A stretch of 18,090 bases of DNA from an uncultured Caulobacter sp. GTDB lineage: Bacteria; Pseudomonadota; Alphaproteobacteria; Caulobacterales; Caulobacteraceae. The notes under the pieces were generated by a model. That model worked only from the letters and a program-made list of their open reading frames with translations, had not been told where the DNA came from and did not search any database. The first letter of the stretch is position 1. Each line of letters starts with the position of its first letter. The stretch spans positions 1 through 18,090 of the forward strand of contig CALKHU010000051.1 of the NCBI GenBank assembly GCA_937991555.1, given 5' to 3'. Positions 6,718-13,566 of this stretch are shown here, piece by piece. The position numbers and the translations under genes were made by a program.

Positions 6718-7341
6718 ATGACGCTGATCCTCGCCGGTCTCGGCAATCCGGGGCCGAAATACGAGAAGAACCGCCACAACGTCGGCTTCATGGCGATGGA
6801 CGCCATCGCCCGGCGGTGGGCGACCGCGCCCTGGCGGGCGCGCTTCCAGGGTCTGGCCTGCGAGGGCCAGGTCCCTACGCCCGGCGGGACGGTGAGGCTG
6901 CTGATGCTCAAGCCGCAGGGCTACTACAACGAGAGCGGCCGTTCGGTCGGCGAGGCGGTGCGGTTCTTCAAGCTGTCGCCGGCCGACGTGATCGTCTTCC
7001 ACGACGAGATCGACCTGGCGCCGGGTCGGTTCCGGATGAAGACCGGCGGCGGGGCGGCCGGAAACAACGGCATCCGGTCGGTCACCAGCCAGATCGGCGC
7101 CGACTTCAGGCGGGCGCGGATCGGCGTCGGCCACCCGGGCGACAAGGACATGGTCATGCACTACGTGCTGGGCGACCTCTACAAGGCCGAGCACGTCTGG
7201 CTGGATCCGATGCTGGACGCGATCGCCGACGCCCTGCCCTTCGCCGCCGCGGGCGACGACGAGCGCTTCCAGGCCGAGGTCCTGCGCCTTGCCCCCGCCC
7301 CCAAGGCTGATCCGCGCAAGCTCGCCCGCGACGGCGACTGA
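6718..7341 (+). CDS. pth: Peptidyl-tRNA hydrolase (Pth1 family)
   Basis: Pth cleaves the ester of peptidyl-tRNA released prematurely from ribosomes, recycling tRNA. The 207-residue protein carries the family N-terminus LAGLGNPGPKYEKNRHNVGF, with N10 and the catalytic H20. N71 (PQGYYNESG) matches E. coli N68, and D96 (VFHDEIDLAPG) matches D93, the His partner. At the substrate-binding loop E. coli has GGGHGGHNG, with H113 and N114; here it is GGGAAGNNG (110-118), so N117 is kept but the H113 position is Asn116. ATG 6718 is chosen over the adjacent GTG 6715 because AGGAGG at 6707-6712 then has a 5-base spacing rather than 2. ychF follows after 61 bases. Confidence 0.96.
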   Translation: MTLILAGLGNPGPKYEKNRHNVGFMAMDAIARRWATAPWRARFQGLACEGQVPTPGGTVRLLMLKPQGYYNESGRSVGEAVRFFKLSPADVIVFHDEIDLAPGRFRMKTGGGAAGNNGIRSVTSQIGADFRRARIGVGHPGDKDMVMHYVLGDLYKAEHVWLDPMLDAIADALPFAAAGDDERFQAEVLRLAPAPKADPRKLARDGD

Positions 7342-7402
7342 GCCGGGCGACAATCCCGCGCGCATCGGCTATAGGCGCGCCACCCTACCGTTCGAGAGCT
7401 CC

Positions 7403-8497
7403 ATGGCCCTGAAAGTCGCGATCGTCGGCCTACCCAACGTGGGCAAGTCGACCCTGTTCAACGCCCTGACCCAGACCGCATCGGCCCAGGCGGCCAACTA
7501 CCCGTTCTGCACGATCGAGCCGAACACCGGCGACGTCGCCGTGCCCGAGCCACGGCTGGAACAGCTGGCCAGGATCGCCGGCTCGAAGGAGATCATTCCC
7601 TCGCGCATCAACTTCGTGGACATCGCCGGCCTGGTGCGCGGCGCGTCCAAGGGCGAGGGCCTCGGCAACCAGTTCCTCGCCAACATCCGGGACTGCGACG
7701 CCATCGCCTTCGTCGCCCGCTGCTTCGAGGATGGCGACATCACCCACGTCGAGGGCCGGATCGACCCGATCGCCGACCTGGAGATCATCGAGACCGAGCT
7801 GATGCTCGCCGACCTCGAGAGCCTCGAGAAGCGGGTGCCGAACCTCGAGAAGCGCGCCCGGCAGGACAAGGACGCCGCCAACACCCTGCGCCTGTGCAAG
7901 ATCGCCCTCGAACAGCTGAACAACGGCCGCCCCGCCCGCGCCGCCGAGATCAGCAAGGAGGACTACAAGGCCTGGCACATGCTGCAGCTGCTGACCTCGC
8001 TGCCGGCGCTGTACGTCTGCAACGTCGACGAAGGCTCCGCCCACGACGGCAACCGCTTCTCCGACCTCGTGGCCGAGCGGGCGAAGCGCGACAACGCCAA
8101 GAGCGTCGTCATCTCGGCCCAGATCGAGAGCGAGATCGCCCTGCTGGATCCCGCAGAGCGCGCCGAGTTCCTTGAGACCCTGGGGCTCGAGGAGCCGGGC
8201 CTGAACCGCCTGATCCGCGAGGCCTATGCCCTGCTCGGCCTGCAGAGCTACTTCACGGTCGGTCCGAAGGAAGCGCGCGCCTGGACGATCCCGGTCGGCA
8301 CCACGGCGCCTCAGGCGGCCGGCGTGATCCACAACGACTTCGAGAAAGGCTTCATCCGCGCAGAGACCATCGCCTTCGACGACTTCATCGCCCTGGGCGG
8401 CGAACACGGGGCGAAGGAAGCCGGCAAGATGCGCTCGGAAGGCAAGGAGTACGTCGTCAAGGACGGCGACGTGATGCACTTCCGCTTCAACGTCTGA
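7403..8497 (+). CDS. ychF: Redox-/ribosome-associated ATPase YchF (Obg-related)
   Basis: YchF is a conserved TRAFAC-class P-loop protein that prefers ATP to GTP, binds ribosomes and negatively affects oxidative stress responses. The 364-residue length is standard. The P-loop GLPNVGKS is at 9-16 and DIAG (73-76) is the G3 motif. The G4 motif that gives guanine specificity (NKxD) is NVDE (207-210), as expected for ATP preference. H115 in DITHVEGRIDP is the hydrolysis-linked His of the family. A helical insertion spans about 130-200 and a C-terminal TGS domain about 280-362, including IRAETIAFDDFI and YVVKDGDVMHFRFNV. Upstream of the ATG there is no clear Shine-Dalgarno; a TATAGG box lies about 30 bases before it. 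The gene lies between pth and an unrelated NTF2-like gene 17 bases downstream. Confidence 0.97.
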   Translation: MALKVAIVGLPNVGKSTLFNALTQTASAQAANYPFCTIEPNTGDVAVPEPRLEQLARIAGSKEIIPSRINFVDIAGLVRGASKGEGLGNQFLANIRDCDAIAFVARCFEDGDITHVEGRIDPIADLEIIETELMLADLESLEKRVPNLEKRARQDKDAANTLRLCKIALEQLNNGRPARAAEISKEDYKAWHMLQLLTSLPALYVCNVDEGSAHDGNRFSDLVAERAKRDNAKSVVISAQIESEIALLDPAERAEFLETLGLEEPGLNRLIREAYALLGLQSYFTVGPKEARAWTIPVGTTAPQAAGVIHNDFEKGFIRAETIAFDDFIALGGEHGAKEAGKMRSEGKEYVVKDGDVMHFRFNV

Positions 8498-8514
8498 TCG
8501 GACAACATGGCGGC

Positions 8515-8898
8515 GTGACCGAACACGCCGACGCCATCGCCGCCGCTGAGGCCTGCCTGGACGCCTTCATGGCGGCGTTCAACGCGCGCGACCTGGCGGC
8601 CTGGGAGAAGACCTTTAACTTCCCGAGCGTTCGCCTGGCGTCGAACAGCCTGACGATCATCGAGCCCGGCCATCACAAGCCGGAGATGTTCACTCAGGGT
8701 GCGCTGAGCGACTGGCATCATTCCGCCTGGGAGCGGCGCGAGGTCATCCATGCCGGGCCTGACAAGGTTCATTTCGACACCCGCTTCTCCCGCTACCGCG
8801 CCGACGGCTCAATCATCGGCGGGTTCGACTCGATCTACGTCGTGACCTGCGAGCAGGGGCACTGGGGCGTGAAATGCCGGTCGAGTTTCGCACCATGA
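8515..8898 (+). CDS. NTF2-like / SnoaL-like domain protein
   Basis: A 127-residue protein with the alpha-helix-then-beta-sheet pattern of the NTF2-like superfamily: AEACLDAFMAAFNARDLAAWEKTFNFPSVRL at the N-terminus, then strands such as KVHFDTRFSRYRADGSIIGGFDSIYVVTCEQGHWGVKCRSSF. Members include small-ligand enzymes and non-catalytic binding proteins, so no reaction can be assigned. The start is GTG 8515; the only nearby ATG, at 8507, is in another frame and stops after three codons. The stop overlaps the sirtuin start as ATGA (8895-8898), which indicates translational coupling and one transcript. The 17-base gap to ychF suggests read-through from it as well. Fold assignment is moderately sure; function is unknown. 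Confidence 0.78.
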   Translation: MTEHADAIAAAEACLDAFMAAFNARDLAAWEKTFNFPSVRLASNSLTIIEPGHHKPEMFTQGALSDWHHSAWERREVIHAGPDKVHFDTRFSRYRADGSIIGGFDSIYVVTCEQGHWGVKCRSSFAP

Positions 8899-9656
8899 GC
8901 CGTCGCGCCGAACTCGCCCGCATGATCGACGACGCCCGCCGCGTGGTGGTGTTCACGGGCGCGGGCATTTCGACCGAGTCCGGCATCCCCGACTTCCGCA
9001 GTCCGGGCGGCGTCTGGTCGAAGATGAAGCCGATCTACTTCCAGGAGTTCGTCGGCGACGAGGCGCGGCGCCGCGAGGCCTGGACCCGGGTGTTCAACGG
9101 GACAGCGGGCTGGACAGGCCGTTCCCCGAACGCAGGGCATGACGCGGTGGCGCGGCTGGTGGCCATGGGCAAGGTCTCGAGCGTCATCACCCAGAACGTC
9201 GACAACCTGCACCAGGACAGCGGCATCCCGGACGAGCGGGTGATCGAGCTGCATGGCAACGCCAGCTACGCGGCGTGCCTGAAGTGCGGGCTGCGCCACG
9301 AGTTCAGGGACCTCCGCCCGGTCTTCGTGGAGCGGGGCGAGATCCCGACCTGTCGCGACTGCGGGCACCTCGTCAAAAGCGCCACCATCTCCTTCGGCCA
9401 GCAGATGCCGGAGGCGCCGATGCTGCGCGCAGAGGAAGAAACCCTGGCCTGCGACCTGTTCCTGGTGCTGGGGTCGTCTCTGGTCGTCTACCCGGCGGCC
9501 GGCTTCCCGATCCTGGCCAAGCGCAACGGCGCCCGGCTGGCCATCGTCAACCGCGAGGCCACAGAACAGGACGTGCTGGCCGACCTGGTGCTGCACGATG
9601 AGATCGGCCCGGTGATGAGCGAGATCGTGCCGGCCGCGGACGGGCTGCGACTCTAG
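8895..9656 (+). CDS. NAD-dependent protein deacylase, Sir2 (sirtuin) family
   Basis: Sirtuins remove acyl groups from lysine side chains using NAD+, releasing nicotinamide and O-acyl-ADP-ribose. The 253-residue protein shows the NAD-binding loop TGAGISTESGIPDFRS (21-36), TQNVDNLH (99-106) and the catalytic His120 in ELHGN. The structural zinc site is C128-x2-C131 and C153-x2-C156, and the second NAD segment LGSSLVVYPAA is at 192-202. The loop reads GIPDFRS, as in deacetylase-type sirtuins, and the Tyr/Arg pair typical of desuccinylase SIRT5/CobB is not evident, so acyl preference is left open. ATG 8895 overlaps the preceding stop (ATGA); an earlier in-frame ATG at 8874 would add seven residues (MPVEFRT). 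The stop shares the tetramer CTAG with the converging phyH gene. Confidence 0.93.
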   Translation: MSRRAELARMIDDARRVVVFTGAGISTESGIPDFRSPGGVWSKMKPIYFQEFVGDEARRREAWTRVFNGTAGWTGRSPNAGHDAVARLVAMGKVSSVITQNVDNLHQDSGIPDERVIELHGNASYAACLKCGLRHEFRDLRPVFVERGEIPTCRDCGHLVKSATISFGQQMPEAPMLRAEEETLACDLFLVLGSSLVVYPAAGFPILAKRNGARLAIVNREATEQDVLADLVLHDEIGPVMSEIVPAADGLRL

Positions 9657-10555
9657 CCGACCGGCGCGCCGGACGTCTTTTCCGCGATCGCCGCCAGCAG
9701 TTCCGCCGTGCCCAGGGCCGAGTCCGTGCCGCCGCCGGTCAGGGCGTGCCGCGGGGAGACCACCTCCGGGCCCTCGCCGGGCGGCAGCGGCGGCGTGTAG
9801 TAGCCGAGCGCATAGGAGCCGAGGTCGTAGCCGAGCATCTTCTGCAGATCCTCCGGGAAGGTGCGCGCGATCCCGGGCGGACACGACAGGTACTGGTTCT
9901 CCTCCTGGCGCAGCCAGCCGAGGGTGTAGGTGATGTTCAGGCCGATGCGGTCGCCGTCGGTCACGTTGGCGCCGCCGCCATGGAACACCGTGCCGGTGTA
10001 GACCAGCACCGAGCCGGCCGACATTTCGGCCCAGGTGATCTCGTCCTCGGTAGGCCGCCGATCGTCCGGCCAGTCGATGGAGCCCGGAACGACCTGCGTG
10101 GCTCCGTTCTCGCGCCGGAAGTCGGTGACCGCCCAGATGGTGTTCAGCTGCGGCTCGATCCCCTGCATGTAGGGGCCCCAGGCCCAGCGGTCGCGGTGGA
10201 TCGGCTGCGCCTCCTGCCCCGGCATGATGCGGATGACCTGGCCGAGGTGGAGCTGCCAGCGCTCGCAGTTCGGCTTCAGCACCCGCTCGCAGAGGGACTG
10301 GATCATGCCGTTCATGATCAGGTCGCGGCAGACGGCCGACCGCGCCGCGAGCGCGCCGGTGCGGGTGGTCCGGAAGCCGGAGAAGCCATCCTGGCCGGGC
10401 CGGGTGGCCTCGACGTAGGGCATGATCTCGGACCGGAGGCGGTCGAGGGTCGGCCCGTCGATGACGTCGCGCACGATCAGCGCGCCGTCCCGGTCCAGCA
10501 CGGCCATGATCTCGTCGGTCGAAGCGTTCGGCGGCAGGGTCACAAGACGGGGCAT
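9653..10555 (-). CDS. Phytanoyl-CoA dioxygenase (PhyH) family Fe(II)/2-oxoglutarate oxygenase
   Basis: A 300-residue member of the PhyH family of double-stranded beta-helix oxygenases, which couple 2-oxoglutarate decarboxylation to hydroxylation of a substrate. The iron triad is H120-x-D122 (PIHRDRWAW) and H192 (VFHGGGANVT). R203 (GDRIGLNITY) is the likely 2-oxoglutarate carboxylate anchor. The NGATQVVPGSIDW block (150-162) before the distal His is characteristic. Bacterial PhyH proteins act on varied substrates, including lipids, natural products and ectoine, so the name should not be read as phytanoyl-CoA specificity. ATG 10555 has AAGGAGG about 5 bases upstream; that ribosome site abuts the tetR stop, 11 bases away, so tetR and phyH form one operon. 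The 3' end overlaps the sirtuin by four bases (CTAG, each strand supplying a TAG stop). Confidence 0.92.
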   Translation of the reverse strand: MPRLVTLPPNASTDEIMAVLDRDGALIVRDVIDGPTLDRLRSEIMPYVEATRPGQDGFSGFRTTRTGALAARSAVCRDLIMNGMIQSLCERVLKPNCERWQLHLGQVIRIMPGQEAQPIHRDRWAWGPYMQGIEPQLNTIWAVTDFRRENGATQVVPGSIDWPDDRRPTEDEITWAEMSAGSVLVYTGTVFHGGGANVTDGDRIGLNITYTLGWLRQEENQYLSCPPGIARTFPEDLQKMLGYDLGSYALGYYTPPLPPGEGPEVVSPRHALTGGGTDSALGTAELLAAIAEKTSGAPVG

Positions 10556-10566
10556 CGGGGCCTCCT

Positions 10567-11163
10567 TCAGGCGGGTTTCAGCAGCGGTTCGAGAAGCAGC
10601 CGCAGGGTCGCGGCCTGACGCTCGGCGGGCCAGTCGCCGGGTTCGTGGGTGGCGCGCACGCCGACGCCGTCGACAGCGGCCACGATGGCGTCGGCGAGCG
10701 CCTCCGCCGGGCCTTCGTGCGCCAGCCGGCCGCCGGCGCGCAGCTGGTTCAGGGAGCGCGTGAGGCTGGCGGTGATGTCGGCGTAGTAGCCGCGATGGAG
10801 CGCCCTGTAGCGCGGATCGACCGCCGCCCGTCCCCAGAAGGCGAACCAGACACGCCAGTCGCGCAGCCGCTCCTCATCGAGCGGCAGGAAGGCGCAGGCA
10901 CCCTCGATCAGCCCCTCGATCGGCTCGCGGCCCATCGCCTGGTCGGCCTGGCGGCCGAGGATGCGGCGCACGACCTCGGCCATGGCGGCTTCCAGCACCT
11001 CGTCCTTGCTGCCGAAATAGTGGGTCACCGCTCCGGTCGTGACCTGGCCCGCCTGGGCGACGTCACGCAGGCGGGCGCCCTCAAGCCCGACCTGGTCGAT
11101 GACCCGGATCGCGGCCTCGGCGATGGACCGGCGTTGCGCGAGGTGGTCTACCCGTTTTGGCAT
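10567..11163 (-). CDS. TetR/AcrR family transcriptional regulator, BetI-like
   Basis: A 198-residue one-domain-plus-ligand-pocket repressor. The N-terminal helix-turn-helix covers about residues 8-55: RSIAEAAIRVIDQVGLEGA, RLRDVAQAGQVTTGAVTHYF and GSKDEVLEAAM. The recognition-helix signature THYFGSKDEVL and the C-terminal region (FWGRAAVDPRYRALHRGYYADI) resemble the BetI-type branch, but choline regulation is not implied. ATG 11163 is preferred although the frame stays open for 90 further bases, because a near-consensus promoter (11171-11198) would start transcription at or within a base or two of this ATG and no Shine-Dalgarno is present. A 28-bp imperfect dyad (11155-11182) covers the -10 box and start codon, which suggests autorepression. 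It is first in the operon with the PhyH oxygenase, the obvious regulated target. Confidence 0.92.
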   Translation of the reverse strand: MPKRVDHLAQRRSIAEAAIRVIDQVGLEGARLRDVAQAGQVTTGAVTHYFGSKDEVLEAAMAEVVRRILGRQADQAMGREPIEGLIEGACAFLPLDEERLRDWRVWFAFWGRAAVDPRYRALHRGYYADITASLTRSLNQLRAGGRLAHEGPAEALADAIVAAVDGVGVRATHEPGDWPAERQAATLRLLLEPLLKPA

Positions 11164-11182
11164 AATGGTGATTATGTAAAAA
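11155..11182. promoter_or_regulatory. Dyad operator candidate at tetR start
   Basis: The arms CATAAT (11161-11166) and ATTATG (11171-11176) are a perfect inverted repeat around GGTG. The symmetry extends after a two-base mismatch to TTTT (11155-11158) and AAAA (11179-11182), giving 10 of 12 paired positions. It stands out as an AT-rich patch in GC-rich DNA and covers the -10 box and start codon of tetR, the expected place for a TetR-family operator. Confidence 0.6.
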
Positions 11183-11198
11183 GCCTGGCGGCTGTCAA
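11171..11198 (-). promoter_or_regulatory. Promoter of the tetR-phyH operon
   Basis: On the minus strand, TTGACA (complement of 11193-11198) and CATAAT (complement of 11171-11176) are separated by 16 bases, matching the sigma-70 consensus at 11 of 12 positions. The -10 box ends 7 bases before the tetR ATG, so the transcript should be leaderless or nearly so. Confidence 0.65.
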
Positions 11199-11224
11199 GG
11201 CAGGCTCTCGGGAACCCTCGACAG

Positions 11225-11264
11225 CCGGATCGTCCGCCGTCACCTTGCGCCACCGCCGATCCGG
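11225..11264 (+). promoter_or_regulatory. Hairpin covering part of the ribosome site of the first DLH gene
   Basis: CCGGATCG (11225-11232) pairs perfectly with CGATCCGG (11257-11264) across 24 bases. The right arm includes the first two bases of the GGAG ribosome site (11263-11266). It could dampen translation initiation if it lies in the leader. No plus-strand promoter was recognised, so this is only a candidate. Confidence 0.3.
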
Positions 11265-11273
11265 AGACGCGCC

Positions 11274-11954
11274 ATGACCACGATCCTCACCCTCACCGCA
11301 GGCCACGACGGGTTCGGCTTCACCGCCCTGCACGCCGAGCCAGAGGGTCCGCGCAAGGGCGGCGTGATCGTGATCCAGGAGATCTTCGGCCTCGACCAGT
11401 ACGTCCAGGCCGACGTCGCCCGCTGGTCGGCGCGCGGCTTCGAGGTGCTGGCCCCGTCGATGTTCGACCGCCAGGAGAAGGGCTTCACGGCCGAGCATGA
11501 CGACGCCGGCGTCCAGGCGGGCGTGGCGAAGGCGATGGCCAACGGCCCCGACAACGCCATCGGCGACATCCAGGCCTGCATCGACTTTCTGGCCCGCCGG
11601 GGCCCGGTCTTCATCGTCGGCTACTGCTACGGCGGCACCATGGCCTGGCTGGCGGCGTCCCGCTGCCGGGGCCTGTCGGCCGCCTCCAGCTACTACGGCG
11701 GCCAGGTGGTGGGGATGGCCTCGCTCCCCCTCTCCTGCCCGGTCATCGTCCACCTGGGCCGCAAGGACGCCCACATTCCGGCCGACACCGTCAAGGCCGC
11801 CGTCCAGACGGCCCATCCGGAGGTTCCCGTCTACATCTACGAGGCCTCCGGGCACGGCTTCAACAACGACGGCCGGCCGGACTCGGACCCCGCCGACGCC
11901 GAATTGGCCCGCCGCCGCACTCTGGAGCTGTTCGAGGCCAACGGAGCGCGCTGA
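11274..11954 (+). CDS. Dienelactone hydrolase family protein, copy 1
   Basis: A 226-residue alpha/beta hydrolase of the dienelactone hydrolase (carboxymethylenebutenolidase) family. The triad is Cys118 in the nucleophile elbow GYCYGG, Asp165 (GRKDAHIP) and His194 (SGHGFNND). Glu36 (IQEIFGL), which in Pseudomonas DLH (E36, C123, D171, H202) helps activate the cysteine, is also present, so the full classical active site is intact. Substrates of family members range from dienelactone to various lactones and esters; no chlorocatechol pathway genes are nearby, so the name denotes the family only. ATG 11274 has GGAG 7 bases upstream. It is transcribed divergently from tetR, 110 bases apart, and is followed after two bases by a paralogue, so the two are one operon. 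Confidence 0.93.
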   Translation: MTTILTLTAGHDGFGFTALHAEPEGPRKGGVIVIQEIFGLDQYVQADVARWSARGFEVLAPSMFDRQEKGFTAEHDDAGVQAGVAKAMANGPDNAIGDIQACIDFLARRGPVFIVGYCYGGTMAWLAASRCRGLSAASSYYGGQVVGMASLPLSCPVIVHLGRKDAHIPADTVKAAVQTAHPEVPVYIYEASGHGFNNDGRPDSDPADAELARRRTLELFEANGAR

Positions 11955-11956
11955 GC

Positions 11957-12634
11957 ATGGGCCGGCGCGTCATCCTGAAGACCCGGACGGGGGCCGAGCT
12001 GGCCGCCTGGCATGCTCCCGCCCAGGAGGCGCGGCGGGGCGGTCTGGTGATCCTGCACGCCATCTGGGGCGTGACGCCCCACATCCGCGAGCTTGCCGAC
12101 CAGTTCGCCGCCCAGGGCTATGAGGTGATGGCGCCCAGCCTGCTCGACGGAACCGCGCCCTTCCCGGAGCACAACACGCATCCGCCCATCCTCGGGGACC
12201 GGCTGGCGATGGGCGCGGCCTCAGGCTGGGGCGAGGGCTGCACCGGCCAGATCCAGGCGGCCATCGACGCCCTCGCCGGGCCCGTGTTCCTGATGGGCTT
12301 CTGCTTCGGCGGCAGCAGCGCCTGGGTCGCCGCCTGCTACTGCGACGGCCTGACAGCGGTGAGCTGTTTCTACGGCGGCAACATCATCGACCATGTCGCC
12401 GCCACGCCGCGGGTCCCGACCATTCTCCACTTCGGCAAGGCCGACGAGACCATTCCGATGCCGGTGGTCGAGACCATCGCTGCCGCCCATCCGGACCTGC
12501 CCCTGTGGCTCTACGACGCGGGCCACGCCTTCGTAGCGCCCGGACCGGCGCATCATGAGGACAGCGCCCGCCTGGCGATGCTCCGCACCCTGCAGCTCTT
12601 CCAGCGCTCCGGAGGATCGCGGGGAGAGATTTGA
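11957..12634 (+). CDS. Dienelactone hydrolase family protein, copy 2
   Basis: A 225-residue paralogue of the preceding gene, starting two bases after its stop. The triad is kept: Cys116 (GFCFGGS), Asp163 (GKADETIP) and His190 (DAGHAFVAP). The residue equivalent to the cysteine-activating Glu36 is Ala35 (ILHAIWGV versus VIQEIFGL in copy 1), so nucleophile activation must differ and the substrate may too. An insertion around 70-95 (PEHNTHPPILGDRLAMGAAS) is also different from copy 1. The ATG lies next to the preceding stop with no independent strong ribosome site, which fits coupled translation. The gene converges on mtnP with a three-base gap, leaving no room for a conventional terminator. Confidence 0.92.
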   Translation: MGRRVILKTRTGAELAAWHAPAQEARRGGLVILHAIWGVTPHIRELADQFAAQGYEVMAPSLLDGTAPFPEHNTHPPILGDRLAMGAASGWGEGCTGQIQAAIDALAGPVFLMGFCFGGSSAWVAACYCDGLTAVSCFYGGNIIDHVAATPRVPTILHFGKADETIPMPVVETIAAAHPDLPLWLYDAGHAFVAPGPAHHEDSARLAMLRTLQLFQRSGGSRGEI

Positions 12635-12637
12635 TCC

Positions 12638-13507
12638 TCAGCCGCGCAGCACGCGGCCGGCGACAGCGTCGAGCCGCGCGGCGACGGCGGGATCCCGCGC
12701 CTGGGGAGCCGTAATGATCGCACCGTCCAGGACCGTGTCGATCGGCGACGGAGCGCGCGTCTGCGGCAGCGACAGCGCGAGGCGGCGGACGAGGTCCTTG
12801 GCCATCGTGGTGTTCGCGTGCATCACGCCGAGGATGTCGGCCACCTCCACCGGTCGTTCGCCGACGCGCCAGCAGTCGTAATCGGTGACCATGGCGATCG
12901 AGGCGTAGGGCAGCTCGGCCTCTCGGGCCAGGCGCGCCTCCGGCATGTTGGTCATGCCGATGACGCTGCAGCCCCAGGAGCGGTAGAGTTCGCTCTCGGC
13001 GCGGGTCGAGAACTGCGGTCCCTCCATGGCCAGGTAGATCCCGCCCTCAACGACCTTCGCCCCGGCTCCGCGGGCCGCCTCGGCCGCCAGGGCCGACAGG
13101 CGCGGGCACACCGGGTCGGCCAGCGACACGTGCGCCACCAGCCCCTCACCGAAGAAGCTGGCCGGTCGACCGACCGTGCGGTCGATGTACTGGTCGACGG
13201 CGACGAAGGTCCCCGGCGGCAGGTCTTCCCGCAGCGAACCCACGGCCGACAGCGACAGCACGTCGGTGCACCCGGCCCGCTTCAGGGCGTCGATATTGGC
13301 GCGGGCGTTGATCTCGCCCGGGGGGATGCGGTGGCCGGCGCCATGGCGGGCGAGGAAGACCAGCCTCGCGGCCCCGATCCGGCCGGAGACGAGCGCTCCC
13401 GACGGCGGGCCGAACGGTCCTTCGATGCTCAGCGTCTCCCGGTCCTCGAGCCCCTCGAGCTCGTAGATGCCCGATCCGCCGATGATGCCCAGCGTCCAGC
13501 CTGTCAT
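12638..13507 (-). CDS. mtnP: S-methyl-5'-thioadenosine phosphorylase
   Basis: MtnP cleaves 5'-methylthioadenosine, the by-product of polyamine and homoserine-lactone synthesis, with phosphate to adenine and methylthioribose-1-phosphate. The 289-residue protein has the trimeric purine nucleoside phosphorylase family blocks: IIGGSGIY (8-15), ARHGAGHRIPPGEINARANI (53-72), MEGPQFSTRAES (161-172), GMTNMPEARLAREAELPY (184-201) and MVTDYDCW (206-213). TDYDCW, with D209 and D211 at the base-recognition site, is the 6-aminopurine (MTA) type rather than the guanosine/inosine type. ATG 13507 has GGAGG 6 bases upstream; an earlier in-frame ATG lacks this. No mtnA or mtnB is adjacent, so the rest of the methionine salvage route is not visible here. 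It is divergent from the exported protein gene at 13567. Confidence 0.95.
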   Translation of the reverse strand: MTGWTLGIIGGSGIYELEGLEDRETLSIEGPFGPPSGALVSGRIGAARLVFLARHGAGHRIPPGEINARANIDALKRAGCTDVLSLSAVGSLREDLPPGTFVAVDQYIDRTVGRPASFFGEGLVAHVSLADPVCPRLSALAAEAARGAGAKVVEGGIYLAMEGPQFSTRAESELYRSWGCSVIGMTNMPEARLAREAELPYASIAMVTDYDCWRVGERPVEVADILGVMHANTTMAKDLVRRLALSLPQTRAPSPIDTVLDGAIITAPQARDPAVAARLDAVAGRVLRG

Positions 13508-13554
13508 GCGCCGCCTCCCCACGCCTGCTTATCGCCGGACGCGCGGCGCTTGGC

Positions 13555-13566
13555 TAGGATCAGGCC
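13555..13566 (+). promoter_or_regulatory. Possible -10 element for a leaderless transcript
   Basis: GCTAGGAT, with core TAGGAT at 13555-13560, ends 6 bases before the ATG at 13567, the same geometry as TAGGCT before the SRAP gene. No clear -35 box is seen. AGGA within the same stretch could instead serve as a ribosome site, so the two readings compete. Confidence 0.3.

Noticed and set aside
7354..7381. CGACAA-16-TATAGG as a ychF promoter
   Set aside because: The -35 is poor and ychF may be read from pth; only the -10 looks acceptable, so it was not listed as a feature.
8507..8518. ATG GCG GCG TGA minigene whose stop overlaps the GTG start of the NTF2-like gene
   Set aside because: Three codons with no ribosome site can easily arise by chance in GCG-rich DNA; there is no further support for coupling.
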